Shown in pieces: positions 48,710 to 58,558 of a stretch of DNA of 64,000 nucleotides. The stretch is from Enterobacter sp. CC120223-11 (GTDB lineage Bacteria > Pseudomonadota > Gammaproteobacteria > Enterobacterales > Enterobacteriaceae). Under the pieces are notes generated by a model, which saw nothing but the letters and a program-made list of their open reading frames with translations, was not told the DNA's origin and searched no databases. The stretch covers positions 1 through 64,000 of the forward strand of contig NZ_OBEF01000007.1 in assembly GCF_900215375.1 (NCBI RefSeq), read 5' to 3'. Numbering within the stretch: position 1 is the first letter of the stretch; every line of letters starts with the position of its first letter. Position numbers and translations under genes: made by a program.

Positions 48710-51526
48710 ATGAGTGACTATAAATCAACCCTGAATTTGCCGGAAACAGGGTTCCCGATGCGTGGCGACCTCGCCAAACGCGAACCGGGAATGCTGGCCC
48801 GTTGGACCGATGACGACCTTTACGGCGTTATCCGTGCAGCGAAAAAAGGCAAGAAGACGTTCATTCTGCATGATGGCCCTCCTTATGCGAATGGCAGCAT
48901 TCATATTGGTCACTCCGTTAACAAGATTCTGAAAGACATTATCGTTAAGTCCAAAGGCCTGACGGGCTTTGACTCGCCGTACGTGCCGGGTTGGGACTGC
49001 CACGGTCTGCCGATCGAACTGAAGGTTGAGCAGGAATTTGGCAAGCCGGGTGAGAAATTTACCGCCGCAGAGTTCCGCGCAAAATGCCGGGAATATGCCG
49101 CCACTCAGGTTAACGGGCAGCGCGAAGACTTTATCCGTCTGGGCGTGCTCGGAGACTGGTCACGTCCGTACCTGACCATGGACTTCAACACCGAAGCCAA
49201 CATCATCCGCGCGCTGGGCAAAATCATCGGCAACGGCCACCTGCATAAGGGCGCGAAGCCGGTGCACTGGTGCGTTGACTGCCGTTCTGCGCTGGCAGAG
49301 GCGGAAGTGGAGTATTACGACAAAACTTCCCCATCCATCGACGTGGCGTTCAACGCGGTCGATCAGGATGCGGTGAAAGCCAAATTTGGCGTCGCTTCCG
49401 TTAATGGCCCGGTTTCTCTGGTTATCTGGACGACCACGCCGTGGACGTTGCCTGCTAACCGTGCAATCTCCCTGTCGGCAGAATTTGAGTATGCGCTGGT
49501 ACAGGTTGAAGGCCAGGCCGTGATTCTGGCGAAGGATCTGGTGGAAAGCGTGCTTAAGCGTGCAAACATCACCGATTACAGCATCCTTGGCACCGTGAAA
49601 GGCTCCGAACTGGAATTGATGCGCTTCAAGCATCCGTTCCTCGATTTCGACGTTCCGGCGATCCTCGGCGATCACGTTACGCTCGATGCGGGTACCGGTG
49701 CGGTGCACACCGCCGGTGGTCACGGTCCTGACGACTACACCATTAGCCAGAAATACGGCCTCGAAATCGCCAACCCGGTTGGTCCGGATGGCGCGTATGT
49801 GGCAGGCACTTATCCGTCACTGGACGGCGTTAACGTCTTCAAAGCGAATGACGTCATCGTTAACATGCTGCGTGAAAGCGGCGCGCTGCTGCACGTTGAG
49901 AAGCTGGTACACAGCTACCCATGCTGCTGGCGTCACAAAACGCCAATCATCTTCCGTGCGACCCCACAGTGGTTTATCAGCATGGATCAGAAAGGCCTGC
50001 GTGAGCAGTCGCTGAAAGAGATCAAAGGCGTGCAGTGGATCCCTGACTGGGGCCAGGCGCGTATCGAATCCATGGTTGCGAACCGTCCTGACTGGTGTAT
50101 CTCCCGTCAGCGTACGTGGGGCGTGCCAATGTCGCTGTTCGTTCACAAAGAGACTCAGGAGCTGCATCCGCGCACCCTGGAGCTGATGGAAGAAGTGGCG
50201 AAACGCGTTGAGCAGGACGGCATCCAGGCGTGGTGGGATCTCGATCCGCGCGACATCATAGGTGACGATGCCGACGCTTACGAAAAAGTGCCGGACACCC
50301 TCGATGTCTGGTTCGATTCCGGCTCGACTCACTCCTCCGTCGTTGACGTGCGCCCTGAATTCAGCGGCCATGCGGCAGATATGTATCTGGAAGGCTCCGA
50401 TCAGCATCGCGGCTGGTTCATGTCCTCCCTGATGATCTCCACGGCGATGAAAGGCAAAGCGCCTTACCGTCAGGTACTGACCCACGGCTTCACCGTTGAC
50501 GGTCAGGGCCGCAAAATGTCCAAGTCTATCGGCAACACCGTTAGCCCGCAGGACGTGATGAACAAACTGGGTGCGGACATTCTGCGTCTGTGGGTCGCCT
50601 CTACCGACTACACCGGCGAAATGGCGGTTTCCGATGAAATTCTGAAACGTGCCGCCGACAGCTATCGTCGTATCCGTAACACCGCGCGCTTCCTGCTGGC
50701 GAACCTGAACGGTTTCGATCCGGTAAAAGACATGGTGAAACCGGAAGAGATGGTGGTGCTGGATCGCTGGGCGGTGGGCTGTGCTCAGGCCGCGCAGGAA
50801 GACATCCTGAAAGCCTATGAGTCTTACGACTTCCACGAAGTGGTGCAGCGCCTGATGCGCTTCTGCTCCATCGAAATGGGTTCGTTCTACCTCGACATCA
50901 TCAAAGACCGTCAGTACACCGCGAAGGCCGACAGCGTCGCCCGCCGCAGCTGCCAGACCGCGCTGTATCACATCGCGGAAGCACTGGTTCGCTGGATGGC
51001 ACCGATCATGTCCTTCACCGCCGATGAAATCTGGGGCTACCTGCCGGGCGACCGTGAGAAGTATGTCTTCACCGGCGAGTGGTACACCGGCCTGTTTGGC
51101 CTGGGTGAAACCGAAGCGATGAACGATGCCTTCTGGGACGAGCTGCTGAAAGTGCGTGGCGAAGTGAACAAGGTTATCGAACAGGCGCGTGCGGATAAGA
51201 AAGTGGGCGGTTCTCTGGAAGCGGCGGTCACTCTGTACGCTGAACCGGAACTGGCCGCGAAGCTGACGGCGCTGGGCGATGAATTGCGATTTGTCCTGTT
51301 GACCTCCGGGGCCTCCGTTGCGGATTATGCCGCAGCAACCGCCGACGCGCAGCCAAGCGAACTGCTGAAAGGCCTGAAAGTGGCGTTGCAAAAAGCCGAA
51401 GGTGACAAGTGCCCGCGCTGCTGGCATTACACCACCGATGTCGGTCAGGTGGCGGAACACGCAGAAATCTGCGGCCGCTGTGTCAGCAACGTCGCCGGTG
51501 ATGGCGAAAAACGTAAGTTTGCCTGA
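48710..51526 (+). CDS. ileS: Isoleucyl-tRNA synthetase
   Basis: 938 aa, the E. coli length. Class I synthetase: HIGH motif in [12 protein letters not shown] (about residue 64), an editing domain (about 200-400), KMSKS (about 600), an anticodon-binding domain and a C-terminal zinc site CPRCW..CGRC. It charges tRNA-Ile. The stop overlaps the lspA start by one base (TGATG). Confidence 0.98.
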   Translation: MSDYKSTLNLPETGFPMRGDLAKREPGMLARWTDDDLYGVIRAAKKGKKTFILHDGPPYANGSIHIGHSVNKILKDIIVKSKGLTGFDSPYVPGWDCHGLPIELKVEQEFGKPGEKFTAAEFRAKCREYAATQVNGQREDFIRLGVLGDWSRPYLTMDFNTEANIIRALGKIIGNGHLHKGAKPVHWCVDCRSALAEAEVEYYDKTSPSIDVAFNAVDQDAVKAKFGVASVNGPVSLVIWTTTPWTLPANRAISLSAEFEYALVQVEGQAVILAKDLVESVLKRANITDYSILGTVKGSELELMRFKHPFLDFDVPAILGDHVTLDAGTGAVHTAGGHGPDDYTISQKYGLEIANPVGPDGAYVAGTYPSLDGVNVFKANDVIVNMLRESGALLHVEKLVHSYPCCWRHKTPIIFRATPQWFISMDQKGLREQSLKEIKGVQWIPDWGQARIESMVANRPDWCISRQRTWGVPMSLFVHKETQELHPRTLELMEEVAKRVEQDGIQAWWDLDPRDIIGDDADAYEKVPDTLDVWFDSGSTHSSVVDVRPEFSGHAADMYLEGSDQHRGWFMSSLMISTAMKGKAPYRQVLTHGFTVDGQGRKMSKSIGNTVSPQDVMNKLGADILRLWVASTDYTGEMAVSDEILKRAADSYRRIRNTARFLLANLNGFDPVKDMVKPEEMVVLDRWAVGCAQAAQEDILKAYESYDFHEVVQRLMRFCSIEMGSFYLDIIKDRQYTAKADSVARRSCQTALYHIAEALVRWMAPIMSFTADEIWGYLPGDREKYVFTGEWYTGLFGLGETEAMNDAFWDELLKVRGEVNKVIEQARADKKVGGSLEAAVTLYAEPELAAKLTALGDELRFVLLTSGASVADYAAATADAQPSELLKGLKVALQKAEGDKCPRCWHYTTDVGQVAEHAEICGRCVSNVAGDGEKRKFA

Positions 51527-52026
51527 TGAGCCAATCAATCTGTAAAAGTGGTCTGCGCTGGCTGTGGCTGGTTGTAGTGGTGCTGATTATCGATCTCGGC
51601 AGCAAATACCTGATCCTCCAGAATTTTGCTCTGGGGGATACGGTGTCGCTGTTCCCGTCGCTGAATCTGCACTACGCGCGTAACTATGGCGCGGCGTTCA
51701 GCTTCCTTGCTGACAGTGGCGGCTGGCAGCGCTGGTTCTTTGCCGGGATTGCCATCGGCATCTGCGTAATTCTGACGGTGCTGATGTACCGCTCGAAGGC
51801 GACGCAGAAGCTGAACAACATCGCGTATGCGCTGATTATCGGCGGCGCGCTGGGCAACCTGTTTGACCGCCTGTGGCACGGCTTTGTGGTCGATATGATC
51901 GACTTCTACGTTGGCGACTGGCACTTTGCCACCTTCAACCTCGCAGATTCCGCTATTTGTATCGGCGCCGCGTTGATCGTGCTGGAAGGCTTCCTGCCAA
52001 ACTCTGCCGCTAAGAAGCAAGCGTAA
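51526..52026 (+). CDS. lspA: Prolipoprotein signal peptidase (signal peptidase II)
   Basis: 166 aa, two more than in E. coli. Four transmembrane helices hold the catalytic aspartates Asp123 (VVDMIDF) and Asp141 (NLADSA). It cleaves the signal peptide of diacylglyceryl-modified prolipoproteins, such as the one predicted at 14544. It is translationally coupled to ileS. A REP pair separates it from fkpB. Confidence 0.97.
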   Translation: MSQSICKSGLRWLWLVVVVLIIDLGSKYLILQNFALGDTVSLFPSLNLHYARNYGAAFSFLADSGGWQRWFFAGIAIGICVILTVLMYRSKATQKLNNIAYALIIGGALGNLFDRLWHGFVVDMIDFYVGDWHFATFNLADSAICIGAALIVLEGFLPNSAAKKQA

Positions 52027-52030
52027 AAAA

Positions 52031-52109
52031 TGCCGGGTGGCGCTTTGCTGACCCGGCCTACGGTTTATATTGCCTTTGTAGGCCCGGTAAGCGTTAGCGC
52101 CACCGGGCA
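52031..52109. repeat. REP pair (BIME) between lspA and fkpB
   Basis: Two inverted units: TGCCGGGTGGCGC...ACCCGGCCTAC (52031-52061) and GTAGGCCCGGTAAGCG...CACCGGGCA (52078-52109). It lies within the ribF-ispH operon, where it may stabilise or punctuate the transcript. Confidence 0.85.
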
Positions 52110-52137
52110 AACAGCCTAAACTTTAGAGCAAACCTGC

Positions 52138-52587
52138 ATGTCTAAATCTGTACAGAGCAACAGCGCGGTACTGGTACATTTCACGCTGAAACTTGAAGAT
52201 GGTTCCACTGCGGAATCCACCCGCAACAACGGCAAGCCTGCGCTGTTCCGCCTCGGCGATGCCTCGCTCTCTGAAGGGCTGGAGCAGCATCTGCTGGGCC
52301 TGAAAGAGGGTGACAAAACCACTTTCTCGCTGGAGCCTGACGCGGCTTTCGGCGTGCCGAGCCCGGACCTGATTCAGTATTTCTCACGCCGTGAGTTTAT
52401 GGATGCAGGCGAGCCGGAAATTGGCGCAATCATGCTCTTTACCGCAATGGATGGCAGCGAGATGCCGGGGGTTATTCGTGAGATTAACGGCGATTCCATC
52501 ACCGTTGATTTCAACCACCCGCTGGCGGGGCGTACCGTTCATTTTGATATTGAAGTGCTGGAGATAGACCCGGCACTGGAGGCATAA
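52138..52587 (+). CDS. fkpB: FKBP-type peptidyl-prolyl isomerase FkpB (SlpA)
   Basis: 149 aa, the E. coli length. It is a SlyD-like FKBP with an inserted IF chaperone domain (about residues 70-130). It has the FKBP start [30 protein letters not shown] and the core end. It has prolyl isomerase and chaperone activity in the cytoplasm. ispH starts one base after its stop. Confidence 0.95.
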   Translation: MSKSVQSNSAVLVHFTLKLEDGSTAESTRNNGKPALFRLGDASLSEGLEQHLLGLKEGDKTTFSLEPDAAFGVPSPDLIQYFSRREFMDAGEPEIGAIMLFTAMDGSEMPGVIREINGDSITVDFNHPLAGRTVHFDIEVLEIDPALEA

Positions 52588-52588
52588 A

Positions 52589-53539
52589 ATGCAGATCCTG
52601 TTGGCCAACCCGCGCGGCTTCTGCGCCGGCGTAGACCGCGCTATCAGCATTGTTGAAAACGCGCTGGAGATCTTCGGCGCGCCGATTTACGTCCGTCACG
52701 AAGTGGTGCACAACCGCTACGTGGTGGACAGCCTGCGCCAGCGCGGTGCGATTTTCATCGAGCAAATCAGCGAAGTGCCGGACGGCACTATCCTGATTTT
52801 CTCCGCGCACGGCGTGTCACAGGCCGTTCGAAACGAAGCCAAAAATCGCGATCTGACGGTGTTTGACGCCACTTGTCCGCTGGTTACCAAAGTGCATATG
52901 GAAGTGGCGCGTGCCAGCCGCCGCGGCGAAGAATCGATTCTGATTGGCCACGCCGGGCACCCGGAAGTGGAAGGCACCATGGGCCAGTACAGCAACCCGG
53001 AAGGGGGAATGTACCTGGTTGAATCGCCGGAAGACGTCTTTAAGCTGAGCGTCAAAAACGAAGCACGTCTGTCGTTCATGACCCAGACGACGCTCTCTGT
53101 CGATGATACCTCCGACGTGATTGATGCCCTGCGCACCCGCTTCCCGAAAATTGTCGGGCCGCGTAAAGATGACATCTGCTACGCCACCACCAACCGACAG
53201 GAAGCCGTGCGCGACCTGGCGCAGCGTGCGGACGTGGTGCTGGTGGTCGGGTCGAAAAACTCCTCCAACTCCAACCGTCTGGCTGAGCTTGCCCAGCGTA
53301 TGGGCAAAGCCGCGTTCCTGATTGATGATTCAACCGATATTCAGGAAGAGTGGGTGAAAGCCGCGAGCTGCGTTGGCGTGACCGCCGGGGCTTCTGCGCC
53401 GGACATTCTGGTGCAGAACGTCATTGCCCGTCTTCAGGAGCTGGGCGGGGGTGAAGCGATTCCTCTGGAAGGCCGCGAAGAGAACATTGTTTTCGAAGTG
53501 CCAAAAGAGCTGCGTCTCGACATTCGCGAAGTGGAATAA
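52589..53539 (+). CDS. ispH: 4-Hydroxy-3-methylbut-2-enyl diphosphate reductase
   Basis: 316 aa, the E. coli length. It is the last enzyme of the MEP isoprenoid pathway, converting HMBPP to IPP and DMAPP. The iron-sulfur ligands Cys12, Cys96 and Cys197 and the catalytic Glu126 are all present. It is the last gene of the ribF operon, followed by a terminator. Confidence 0.98.
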   Translation: MQILLANPRGFCAGVDRAISIVENALEIFGAPIYVRHEVVHNRYVVDSLRQRGAIFIEQISEVPDGTILIFSAHGVSQAVRNEAKNRDLTVFDATCPLVTKVHMEVARASRRGEESILIGHAGHPEVEGTMGQYSNPEGGMYLVESPEDVFKLSVKNEARLSFMTQTTLSVDDTSDVIDALRTRFPKIVGPRKDDICYATTNRQEAVRDLAQRADVVLVVGSKNSSNSNRLAELAQRMGKAAFLIDDSTDIQEEWVKAASCVGVTAGASAPDILVQNVIARLQELGGGEAIPLEGREENIVFEVPKELRLDIREVE

Positions 53540-53560
53540 GTTTTTTTCCCCAACGATATG

Positions 53561-53593
53561 AAAAAATGCCAGGCTGAACACCTGGCTTTTTTT
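53561..53593 (+). terminator. ispH terminator
   Basis: A6, TGCCAGG / CCTGGC with a 7-nt loop, then T7, 21 nt after the ispH stop. Confidence 0.88.
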
Positions 53594-53604
53594 ATGGAGG
53601 AATC

Positions 53605-54519
53605 ATGCCTTTATCTTTCATTCTCGACACCGATCCTGGTATTGATGACGCGGCGGCCATCGCGGCGGCGCTGTTTGCACCGGAACTCAATCTCCAGCTG
53701 CTGACCACCGTGGCCGGCAACGTCTCCGTGGAGAAAACGACGCGCAACGCATTGCAGCTGCTGCATTTCTGGCAGGCCGATGTGCCCGTCGCACAAGGCG
53801 CCGCCACGCCGCTTCTTCGCCCGCTGCGTGATGCCGCCTACGTTCACGGCGAATCCGGCATGGAAGGGTATGATTTTGTCGAGCATCAGCGCCAGCCGCT
53901 GGCAAAACCGGCCTTTATCGCCATTCGCGATGCGTTGATGAGCGCGCCTGAGCCACTGACCCTGGTGGCGATAGGCCCGCTGACCAATATTGCGCTGTTG
54001 CTGACTCACTATCCGGAATGCAAATTCAACATCCGCCGTCTGGTGATCATGGGCGGGTCGGCAGGTCGCGGCAACTTTACGCCAAATGCGGAATTTAATA
54101 TCGCTATCGATCCGGAAGCCGCTGAACGCGTGTTCCAGAGCGGCATAGAGATTGTGATGTGCGGCCTCGACGTCACCAATCAGGCGATGCTGACCCCGGA
54201 CTACCTGGCGCAGCTGCCTGGCATCAACAAAACCGGCAAAATGCTGCATTCACTGTTCAGCCACTATCGCAGCGGCAGCATGAGTCAGGGCCTGCGGATG
54301 CACGACCTGACTGCCATTGCCTGGCTGGTGCGCCCGGAGCTGTTCACGCTGAAACCCTGCTTTGTGGCGATAGAAACGCAGGGAACGTGGACCGCAGGCA
54401 CCACGGTTGTGGATATCGAAAACCGCTATGAGCGCCCGGCAAATGCGCAGGTTGCGCTGGATCTGGACGTCGAGGGTTTCCGTCGCTGGGTCGCGGAAGT
54501 TATCGCCCTCGCGCCCTGA
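53605..54519 (+). CDS. rihC: Ribonucleoside hydrolase RihC
   Basis: 304 aa, the E. coli length. It hydrolyses purine and pyrimidine ribonucleosides to base and ribose. The calcium-binding N-terminal cluster DTDPGIDDA holds Asp10, Asp14 and Asp15. The gene starts 11 nt after the terminator and so needs its own promoter. In E. coli dapB follows; here the accessory sugar locus is inserted after it. The hairpin GCCCTGC-AAAC-GCAGGGC (54536-54553) may end its transcript. Confidence 0.95.
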   Translation: MPLSFILDTDPGIDDAAAIAAALFAPELNLQLLTTVAGNVSVEKTTRNALQLLHFWQADVPVAQGAATPLLRPLRDAAYVHGESGMEGYDFVEHQRQPLAKPAFIAIRDALMSAPEPLTLVAIGPLTNIALLLTHYPECKFNIRRLVIMGGSAGRGNFTPNAEFNIAIDPEAAERVFQSGIEIVMCGLDVTNQAMLTPDYLAQLPGINKTGKMLHSLFSHYRSGSMSQGLRMHDLTAIAWLVRPELFTLKPCFVAIETQGTWTAGTTVVDIENRYERPANAQVALDLDVEGFRRWVAEVIALAP

Positions 54520-54535
54520 AAATGAAATGTGACGA

Positions 54536-54553
54536 GCCCTGCAAACGCAGGGC
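54536..54553 (+). terminator. Hairpin after rihC
   Basis: A perfect 7-bp stem GCCCTGC / GCAGGGC with an AAAC loop, 16 nt after the rihC stop, without a U-tract. Confidence 0.5.
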
Positions 54554-54563
54554 AAATCCTGCG

Positions 54564-54580
54564 GGTTTAATCGATTAACC
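54564..54580 (+). promoter_or_regulatory. LacI-type operator of the isomerase pair
   Basis: GGTTTAATCGATTAACC contains the perfect 12-bp palindrome TTAATCGATTAA (54567-54578). It lies 3 bp before a TATGCT -10 (54584-54589), so a bound repressor would block the promoter of the two isomerase genes. The same palindrome occurs before the other two transcription units of the locus. A weak CRP-like half-site TGTGA (54528-54532) lies about 61 bp before the predicted start point. Confidence 0.7.
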
Positions 54581-54622
54581 TGCTATGCTTATCGTGTTGT
54601 TCTCCTCGGGCCGGAGAGAAAC

Positions 54623-55186
54623 ATGAAACCAACTCATACCCCGCCACGTCATGTGGAGTGGGCAACCGGTGCGCTGCAGGGCGAACCGCTGATACACAAA
54701 ACAACGCATCTTGGCGATCTGGCTGGCGTCTTTGCTGACGACGAAGCCTGGCGTCAGGGTGACCCTCTGTTACCCATTTATACCGTAGAAATGTTTGATT
54801 CGCCGTCCGGTGCGGGTGAGCTGTATACCGGCGTTACGCATCTCAACCCGGGGCGCGTGGGGGATGAATTTTTCATGACCCGCGGGCATTTTCATGCGCT
54901 GAGAGAGCAGGGGGAAGTTTACTTTGGTCTGCGCGGCGAAGGTTTTCTGCTGCTCCAGAACGAACAGGGCCAGACGCGTCTCGAAAAAGTGACGGCGGGC
55001 TCCGTGCATATCATTGCTGGTTACACCGCGCATCGTCTGATCAATTCGGGTACTGATATCCTTTCGGCATTGGCGGTCTGGCCGAGCAGTGCCGGGCATG
55101 ACTACGCATCGCTGGCGGGAGGCTTTGCCAGAAGGATCACCACCCGCAATCTGAAGCTAATGGCCAAAGAGGTGCAGAATGGCTGA
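54623..55186 (+). CDS. Cupin-type glucose-6-phosphate isomerase-like protein (first copy)
   Basis: 187 aa of the archaeal-type cupin phosphoglucose isomerase family (GPI). The metal site is complete: His89 and His91 in RGHFHA, Glu98 in GEVYFGL and His137 in GYTAHRL. In the family these bind Fe or Mn and catalyse aldose-ketose isomerisation of hexose-6-phosphates. Host cells have an unrelated main Pgi elsewhere, so this enzyme probably serves a special substrate or flux. CGGAGAG precedes the start. It overlaps the next gene by 8 nt and is headed by a LacI-type operator. Confidence 0.85.
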   Translation: MKPTHTPPRHVEWATGALQGEPLIHKTTHLGDLAGVFADDEAWRQGDPLLPIYTVEMFDSPSGAGELYTGVTHLNPGRVGDEFFMTRGHFHALREQGEVYFGLRGEGFLLLQNEQGQTRLEKVTAGSVHIIAGYTAHRLINSGTDILSALAVWPSSAGHDYASLAGGFARRITTRNLKLMAKEVQNG

Positions 55187-55961
55187 CACCGTTTTGCCTT
55201 TCGGCCTGGCGATGACCGCCCACCGCCAACCATTAGGATTTACCTACGGCGAAGACGTGACGGGCCCGATGCCTGAGATCCGCCGTCTGGATCAGATCCG
55301 CGCCTCGCTTCGTGACCCGGACTGTGACGGGCCGGAAGATGTGTATGCCATAGCCATGGACGTGGCTCGATTGCAGGATCGGGAAGAACTCAAAAAGCGG
55401 ATGCTGCTTTTTGGTGTCGTGACTTATGCGGCAGGCAAACTGGGTGATGAGCCCATCCGCAGCCAGGGGCATATTCATCGCATCAGCGAGCACAGCGGCT
55501 GGTCGCCGCCTGAGCTGTATGAAATCTGGCAGGGCAAAGCGATTATCTACATGCAGGAGTTTGTGGCAGACGATCCTGGCCGCTGCTTTGCGGTGATAGC
55601 CGGGCCGGGAGAGAAAGTGCTTGTGCCGCCGGGCTGGGGCCATGCCACCATTTCTGCCGATCCGTTACAGCCGCTGACGTTTGGGGCTTGGTGCGATCGA
55701 GAGTATGGCTTTGAATATGAGGCCGTGCGGGCGCACAAGGGGCTGGCGTGGTATCCGCTGTTACAGGATAACCAAATCATTTGGCAGCATAATACTCACT
55801 ACACGCCGGGGCGTTTGCAGGCAATAACACCGCGTCAGTATCATGAGTTTGGACTTACCGAAGCGCCAATTTATCAGCAGTTTATTGATGACCCGGCGCG
55901 ATTCCAGTTTATCTCTCGCCCGGATAAAACCGCCGCGCTGTGGCAAAATTTCCATCCATAA
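55179..55961 (+). CDS. Cupin-type glucose-6-phosphate isomerase-like protein (second copy)
   Basis: 260 aa, a diverged paralogue of the preceding gene, with an N-terminal extension and a C-terminal tail of about 90 residues. Its predicted metal ligands are His98 and His100 in QGHIHR, Glu112 in PPELYEIWQGK and His155 in PPGWGHATI, the same spacing logic as GPI. It starts 8 nt before the end of the first copy, so the two are coupled and may form a hetero-oligomer or act in sequence. Exact reaction unknown. A REP hairpin follows. Confidence 0.82.
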   Translation: MADTVLPFGLAMTAHRQPLGFTYGEDVTGPMPEIRRLDQIRASLRDPDCDGPEDVYAIAMDVARLQDREELKKRMLLFGVVTYAAGKLGDEPIRSQGHIHRISEHSGWSPPELYEIWQGKAIIYMQEFVADDPGRCFAVIAGPGEKVLVPPGWGHATISADPLQPLTFGAWCDREYGFEYEAVRAHKGLAWYPLLQDNQIIWQHNTHYTPGRLQAITPRQYHEFGLTEAPIYQQFIDDPARFQFISRPDKTAALWQNFHP

Positions 55962-55965
55962 GTAC

Positions 55966-55992
55966 TGCCCGGTGGCGCAGCGCCGCCGGGCA
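55966..55992. repeat. REP-type palindrome between convergent genes
   Basis: TGCCCGGTGGCGC / GCGCCGCCGGGCA, 13 bases each side, is nearly a perfect palindrome. It lies between the stops of the second isomerase gene and PTS IID and probably helps end both transcripts. Confidence 0.75.
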
Positions 55993-55999
55993 ACAAATG

Positions 56000-56815
56000 C
56001 TATGCAAATACCCCGGTTGCCACGCCCACTGCCGCGAGCACTAACAACAGGATCATCGCCTTCACCGGCGATACGCCACGCTTCGCCATCAGATACCAGG
56101 TTCCCAGCACAACCACCAACGGCAGCAGCTGCGGGAAAATACCGTCGAGCATCTGCTGAACGTGAATGTTAACGCCATCTTTGGTGATGAACTCAAGCCC
56201 GGTGCCAAGCTTAACGTAGCTTGCGGCCACGCCACCCATCACGAAGACACCGAGCAGCGACAGCGCCTCACGCAGGCGGGTGGATTTGCTGCTGACCAGC
56301 ATCTCAACCGAGCCGGAGCCCATCTGGTAGCCTTTTAAAAACAGGAACCATGAGCCAGGAAGAATGATGGCGAGCCACGCGACGGTGTAAAACAGCGGGC
56401 CGAGGATATTGCCCCCGGCGGCCAGCGCCATGCCGATACTCAGCAGAATCGGGATCAGCATCCCGGGGATCATCGAATCACCGATCCCGGCGATCGGCCC
56501 CATCAGACCTACTTTCAGGGTGTTGATCATCTCCCCGTCAATGGGTTCGCCGTTGGCTTTCTTCTCCTCAAGCCCCAGCGCCATACCGTTCACAATGGCG
56601 CCGATCTGCGGTTCGGTATTGTAGAACGAGGCATGACGGCGCAGCATTTCAGTACGCTGTGCGGCGTCGGGATAGAGCTTGCGCGCCACCGGCAGCATAC
56701 TCAGGCAGAAGCCGAAAGATTCCAGACGTTCGAAGCTCATCGACGACAGGTTGTGCATCATCCACGCCCGCCAGCAGCGACGAAGATCGGTCCGGGTTAG
56801 TTTACGTTCTTCCAT
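56000..56815 (-). CDS. PTS mannose/sorbose-family IID component
   Basis: 271 aa. It begins with the IID signature LTRTDLRRCWRAWMMHNLSS and contains FNTEP-like YNTEPQIGAIVNGMALGLEE and the GLMGPIAGIGDS segment, followed by C-terminal membrane segments. IID pairs with IIC to form the sugar channel of mannose-family PTS transporters. It is the last gene of the leftward operon, overlapping IIC by one base (TGATG). Confidence 0.92.
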   Translation of the reverse strand: MEERKLTRTDLRRCWRAWMMHNLSSMSFERLESFGFCLSMLPVARKLYPDAAQRTEMLRRHASFYNTEPQIGAIVNGMALGLEEKKANGEPIDGEMINTLKVGLMGPIAGIGDSMIPGMLIPILLSIGMALAAGGNILGPLFYTVAWLAIILPGSWFLFLKGYQMGSGSVEMLVSSKSTRLREALSLLGVFVMGGVAASYVKLGTGLEFITKDGVNIHVQQMLDGIFPQLLPLVVVLGTWYLMAKRGVSPVKAMILLLVLAAVGVATGVFA

Positions 56816-57615
56816 CAGAATTCATCCTCATCATCCGCAGCCGTTCTGGCAGCCGCTGGCTGCGGCGCTTCCGGCTTGTAGTTGTAGTGGATCAGCGCCA
56901 GCAGCGCGCCGACGATTACCAGCGCCACCATGTTCAGCTTCAGGAACACAATGCAGATAAAGCCGACGAGGAAGTAGATCAGCATGGTGTAATTTTTAAT
57001 GATTTGCTTCAGCAGGATAGCGATCCCGACCGCGGGCAAAATGCCGCCGAGCACGCCCATCGTCGAAATGGCCGCTTTCGGCAGGCTGTCCATAAAACCG
57101 CTGATGTACTGGGCACCGAAGTAGACTGCGATAAACGTCGGCACAAAGCGCAGAAGAAAGTTAGTGGCCTGCGGCCAGATGGCGCTGTTGAGGTAGAGCC
57201 CACGCTCGTCGCCTCGATCCAGCGCGTTATCAGCCCGGTGGTTCCAGAATGAGTTCAGTACCATCATGGTGTTGAAGAGAATGGTTCCGGCAATGCCGAT
57301 GGTTGCCGCCAGCGCCACCGCGACTTCCGGCCCTTTGCCAGACAGGATGCCTAACGCAATGGCCGGGTAAGCAACAAAGTTTAAATCGGCGGGCATGGAA
57401 CCGCCCGGCGTGACCATGGCGATGTAGACAGCCTGGACCGCAACGCCAATCATGATCCCGGTTTTGAGATCGCCGAGAATCAGGCCAACCAGCATGCCCG
57501 ACACCAGCGGGCGGGTGATCAGATACCAGCCGCCGGTCAGGCCGAACAGCCAGGGGCTGCTCAGCGCGCCGAGGTAGCACAGAAGACCAATCAGTGTGGC
57601 TTCAAAAATCATCAT
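56815..57615 (-). CDS. PTS mannose/sorbose-family IIC component
   Basis: 266 aa with about seven or eight hydrophobic segments and the IIC family blocks GLILGDLKTGIMIGVAVQAVYI and TPGGSMPADLNF. It provides the sugar-binding part of the membrane channel. The tail is acidic (DDEDEF). It lies 7 nt after IIB and is coupled to IID. Confidence 0.92.
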   Translation of the reverse strand: MMIFEATLIGLLCYLGALSSPWLFGLTGGWYLITRPLVSGMLVGLILGDLKTGIMIGVAVQAVYIAMVTPGGSMPADLNFVAYPAIALGILSGKGPEVAVALAATIGIAGTILFNTMMVLNSFWNHRADNALDRGDERGLYLNSAIWPQATNFLLRFVPTFIAVYFGAQYISGFMDSLPKAAISTMGVLGGILPAVGIAILLKQIIKNYTMLIYFLVGFICIVFLKLNMVALVIVGALLALIHYNYKPEAPQPAAARTAADDEDEF

Positions 57616-57622
57616 CGGCTCC

Positions 57623-58117
57623 TTATTTCAGCTTCTGCCGGGCATCCTGCCAGCTGTAGCTGCTGGCATCCGGCACCAGGCGAAACTCAACGTGGTGGCC
57701 GTGATTGCTGAGCCACTCGAAGGCGGCAATCTCATCGGCGCTCACCGACTGATTTGGGCCGATGGTGGTGGTCCCGGCGCGGGCACTCATCGGTCCGACG
57801 TTGATTTTGCCGTTGTTGTTTTTCAGGCTAATCCCCGCCTGCTCAATGCGTTGCAGGGTGACGGGCGATTTGCCAATCACGAAGTAGCGCTTGTCGCTGG
57901 CAATCACTTTTGGCAGCTTTTCGATAGCAGTGGCGGTGTCAAACAGCCAGACTTTGGTGTCGGAAACGGCCCCTTTCATCACTGAAGAGAGAAGCGGATC
58001 GGCCGCGACGGCATCATCAATGGCCACGATACCGTCGCAGGGCAGCTCTTTGGCCCAGCGCGTGACGAGCTGCCCATGAATGACGCGGTCGTCGATACGA
58101 ACAAAGGAAAGACTCAT
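57623..58117 (-). CDS. PTS mannose/sorbose-family IIB component
   Basis: 164 aa from the ATG at 58117 (MSLSFVRIDDRVIHGQL); an in-frame reading 17 codons longer is rejected. His14 in RVIHGQ is the expected phosphorylation site. IIB is a separate cytoplasmic protein, as in the sorbose and N-acetylgalactosamine systems, not fused to IIA as in ManX. It passes phosphate from IIA to the incoming sugar. Confidence 0.92.
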   Translation of the reverse strand: MSLSFVRIDDRVIHGQLVTRWAKELPCDGIVAIDDAVAADPLLSSVMKGAVSDTKVWLFDTATAIEKLPKVIASDKRYFVIGKSPVTLQRIEQAGISLKNNNGKINVGPMSARAGTTTIGPNQSVSADEIAAFEWLSNHGHHVEFRLVPDASSYSWQDARQKLK

Positions 58118-58127
58118 GGTGGACTCC

Positions 58128-58556
58128 TTAAAAATCATCAGATTGAGTAACCGACACCGGGGCGGCAATCACCAGCGTCGGCCGGGTCAGCTCCAGCAGT
58201 TGAGCGGCTGCGGCGTGGACGTCCCGGAGCGCCAGGATGTCATCGGTTTGCAGCAGCATCGGGAAATTCACCCCGGCCAGCACCGCCACCGGCGGCGTGG
58301 TTTGAGGGGAAAAGGCGTGTTCACAGGCCACGTTCCACGGCGTGCCGCTTTGCATATCGCACAGCACCAGCACGCCATCTGCGCCTTTACTGGCTGAGGC
58401 CAGCGTGCGGGCGAATTCCTGGCGGAAGCCTTCTATTCCAGCTGTTTCGTCGAGCGTCACGCTGTGGACGTGCGGCAGTTCGCCGTAAACCATTTTGGCG
58501 CTTTCCAGCAAGGCGCAGGCCAGCGGACCGTGTGAAGCAACAATCACGGAAATCAT
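58128..58556 (-). CDS. PTS mannose/sorbose-family IIA component
   Basis: 142 aa from the ATG at 58556 (MISVIVASHGPLACALLES); a longer in-frame reading into the preceding gene is rejected. His9 in ASHG is the expected phosphate acceptor from HPr. It begins 2 nt after the isomerase-like gene and ends 10 nt before IIB, confirming one operon. Confidence 0.92.
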   Translation of the reverse strand: MISVIVASHGPLACALLESAKMVYGELPHVHSVTLDETAGIEGFRQEFARTLASASKGADGVLVLCDMQSGTPWNVACEHAFSPQTTPPVAVLAGVNFPMLLQTDDILALRDVHAAAAQLLELTRPTLVIAAPVSVTQSDDF

Positions 58557-58558
58557 CT

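Noticed and set aside
49817-51538. Open frame of about 570 codons antisense to ileS
   Set aside because: Same codon-bias effect; it ends inside the synthetase gene and has no ribosome binding site.
54528-54543. CRP site before the cupin isomerase genes
   Set aside because: TGTGA is perfect, but the other half (CTGCA) matches poorly and overlaps the rihC hairpin. Its distance to the predicted start (about 61 bp) is suggestive only, so it was not listed separately.
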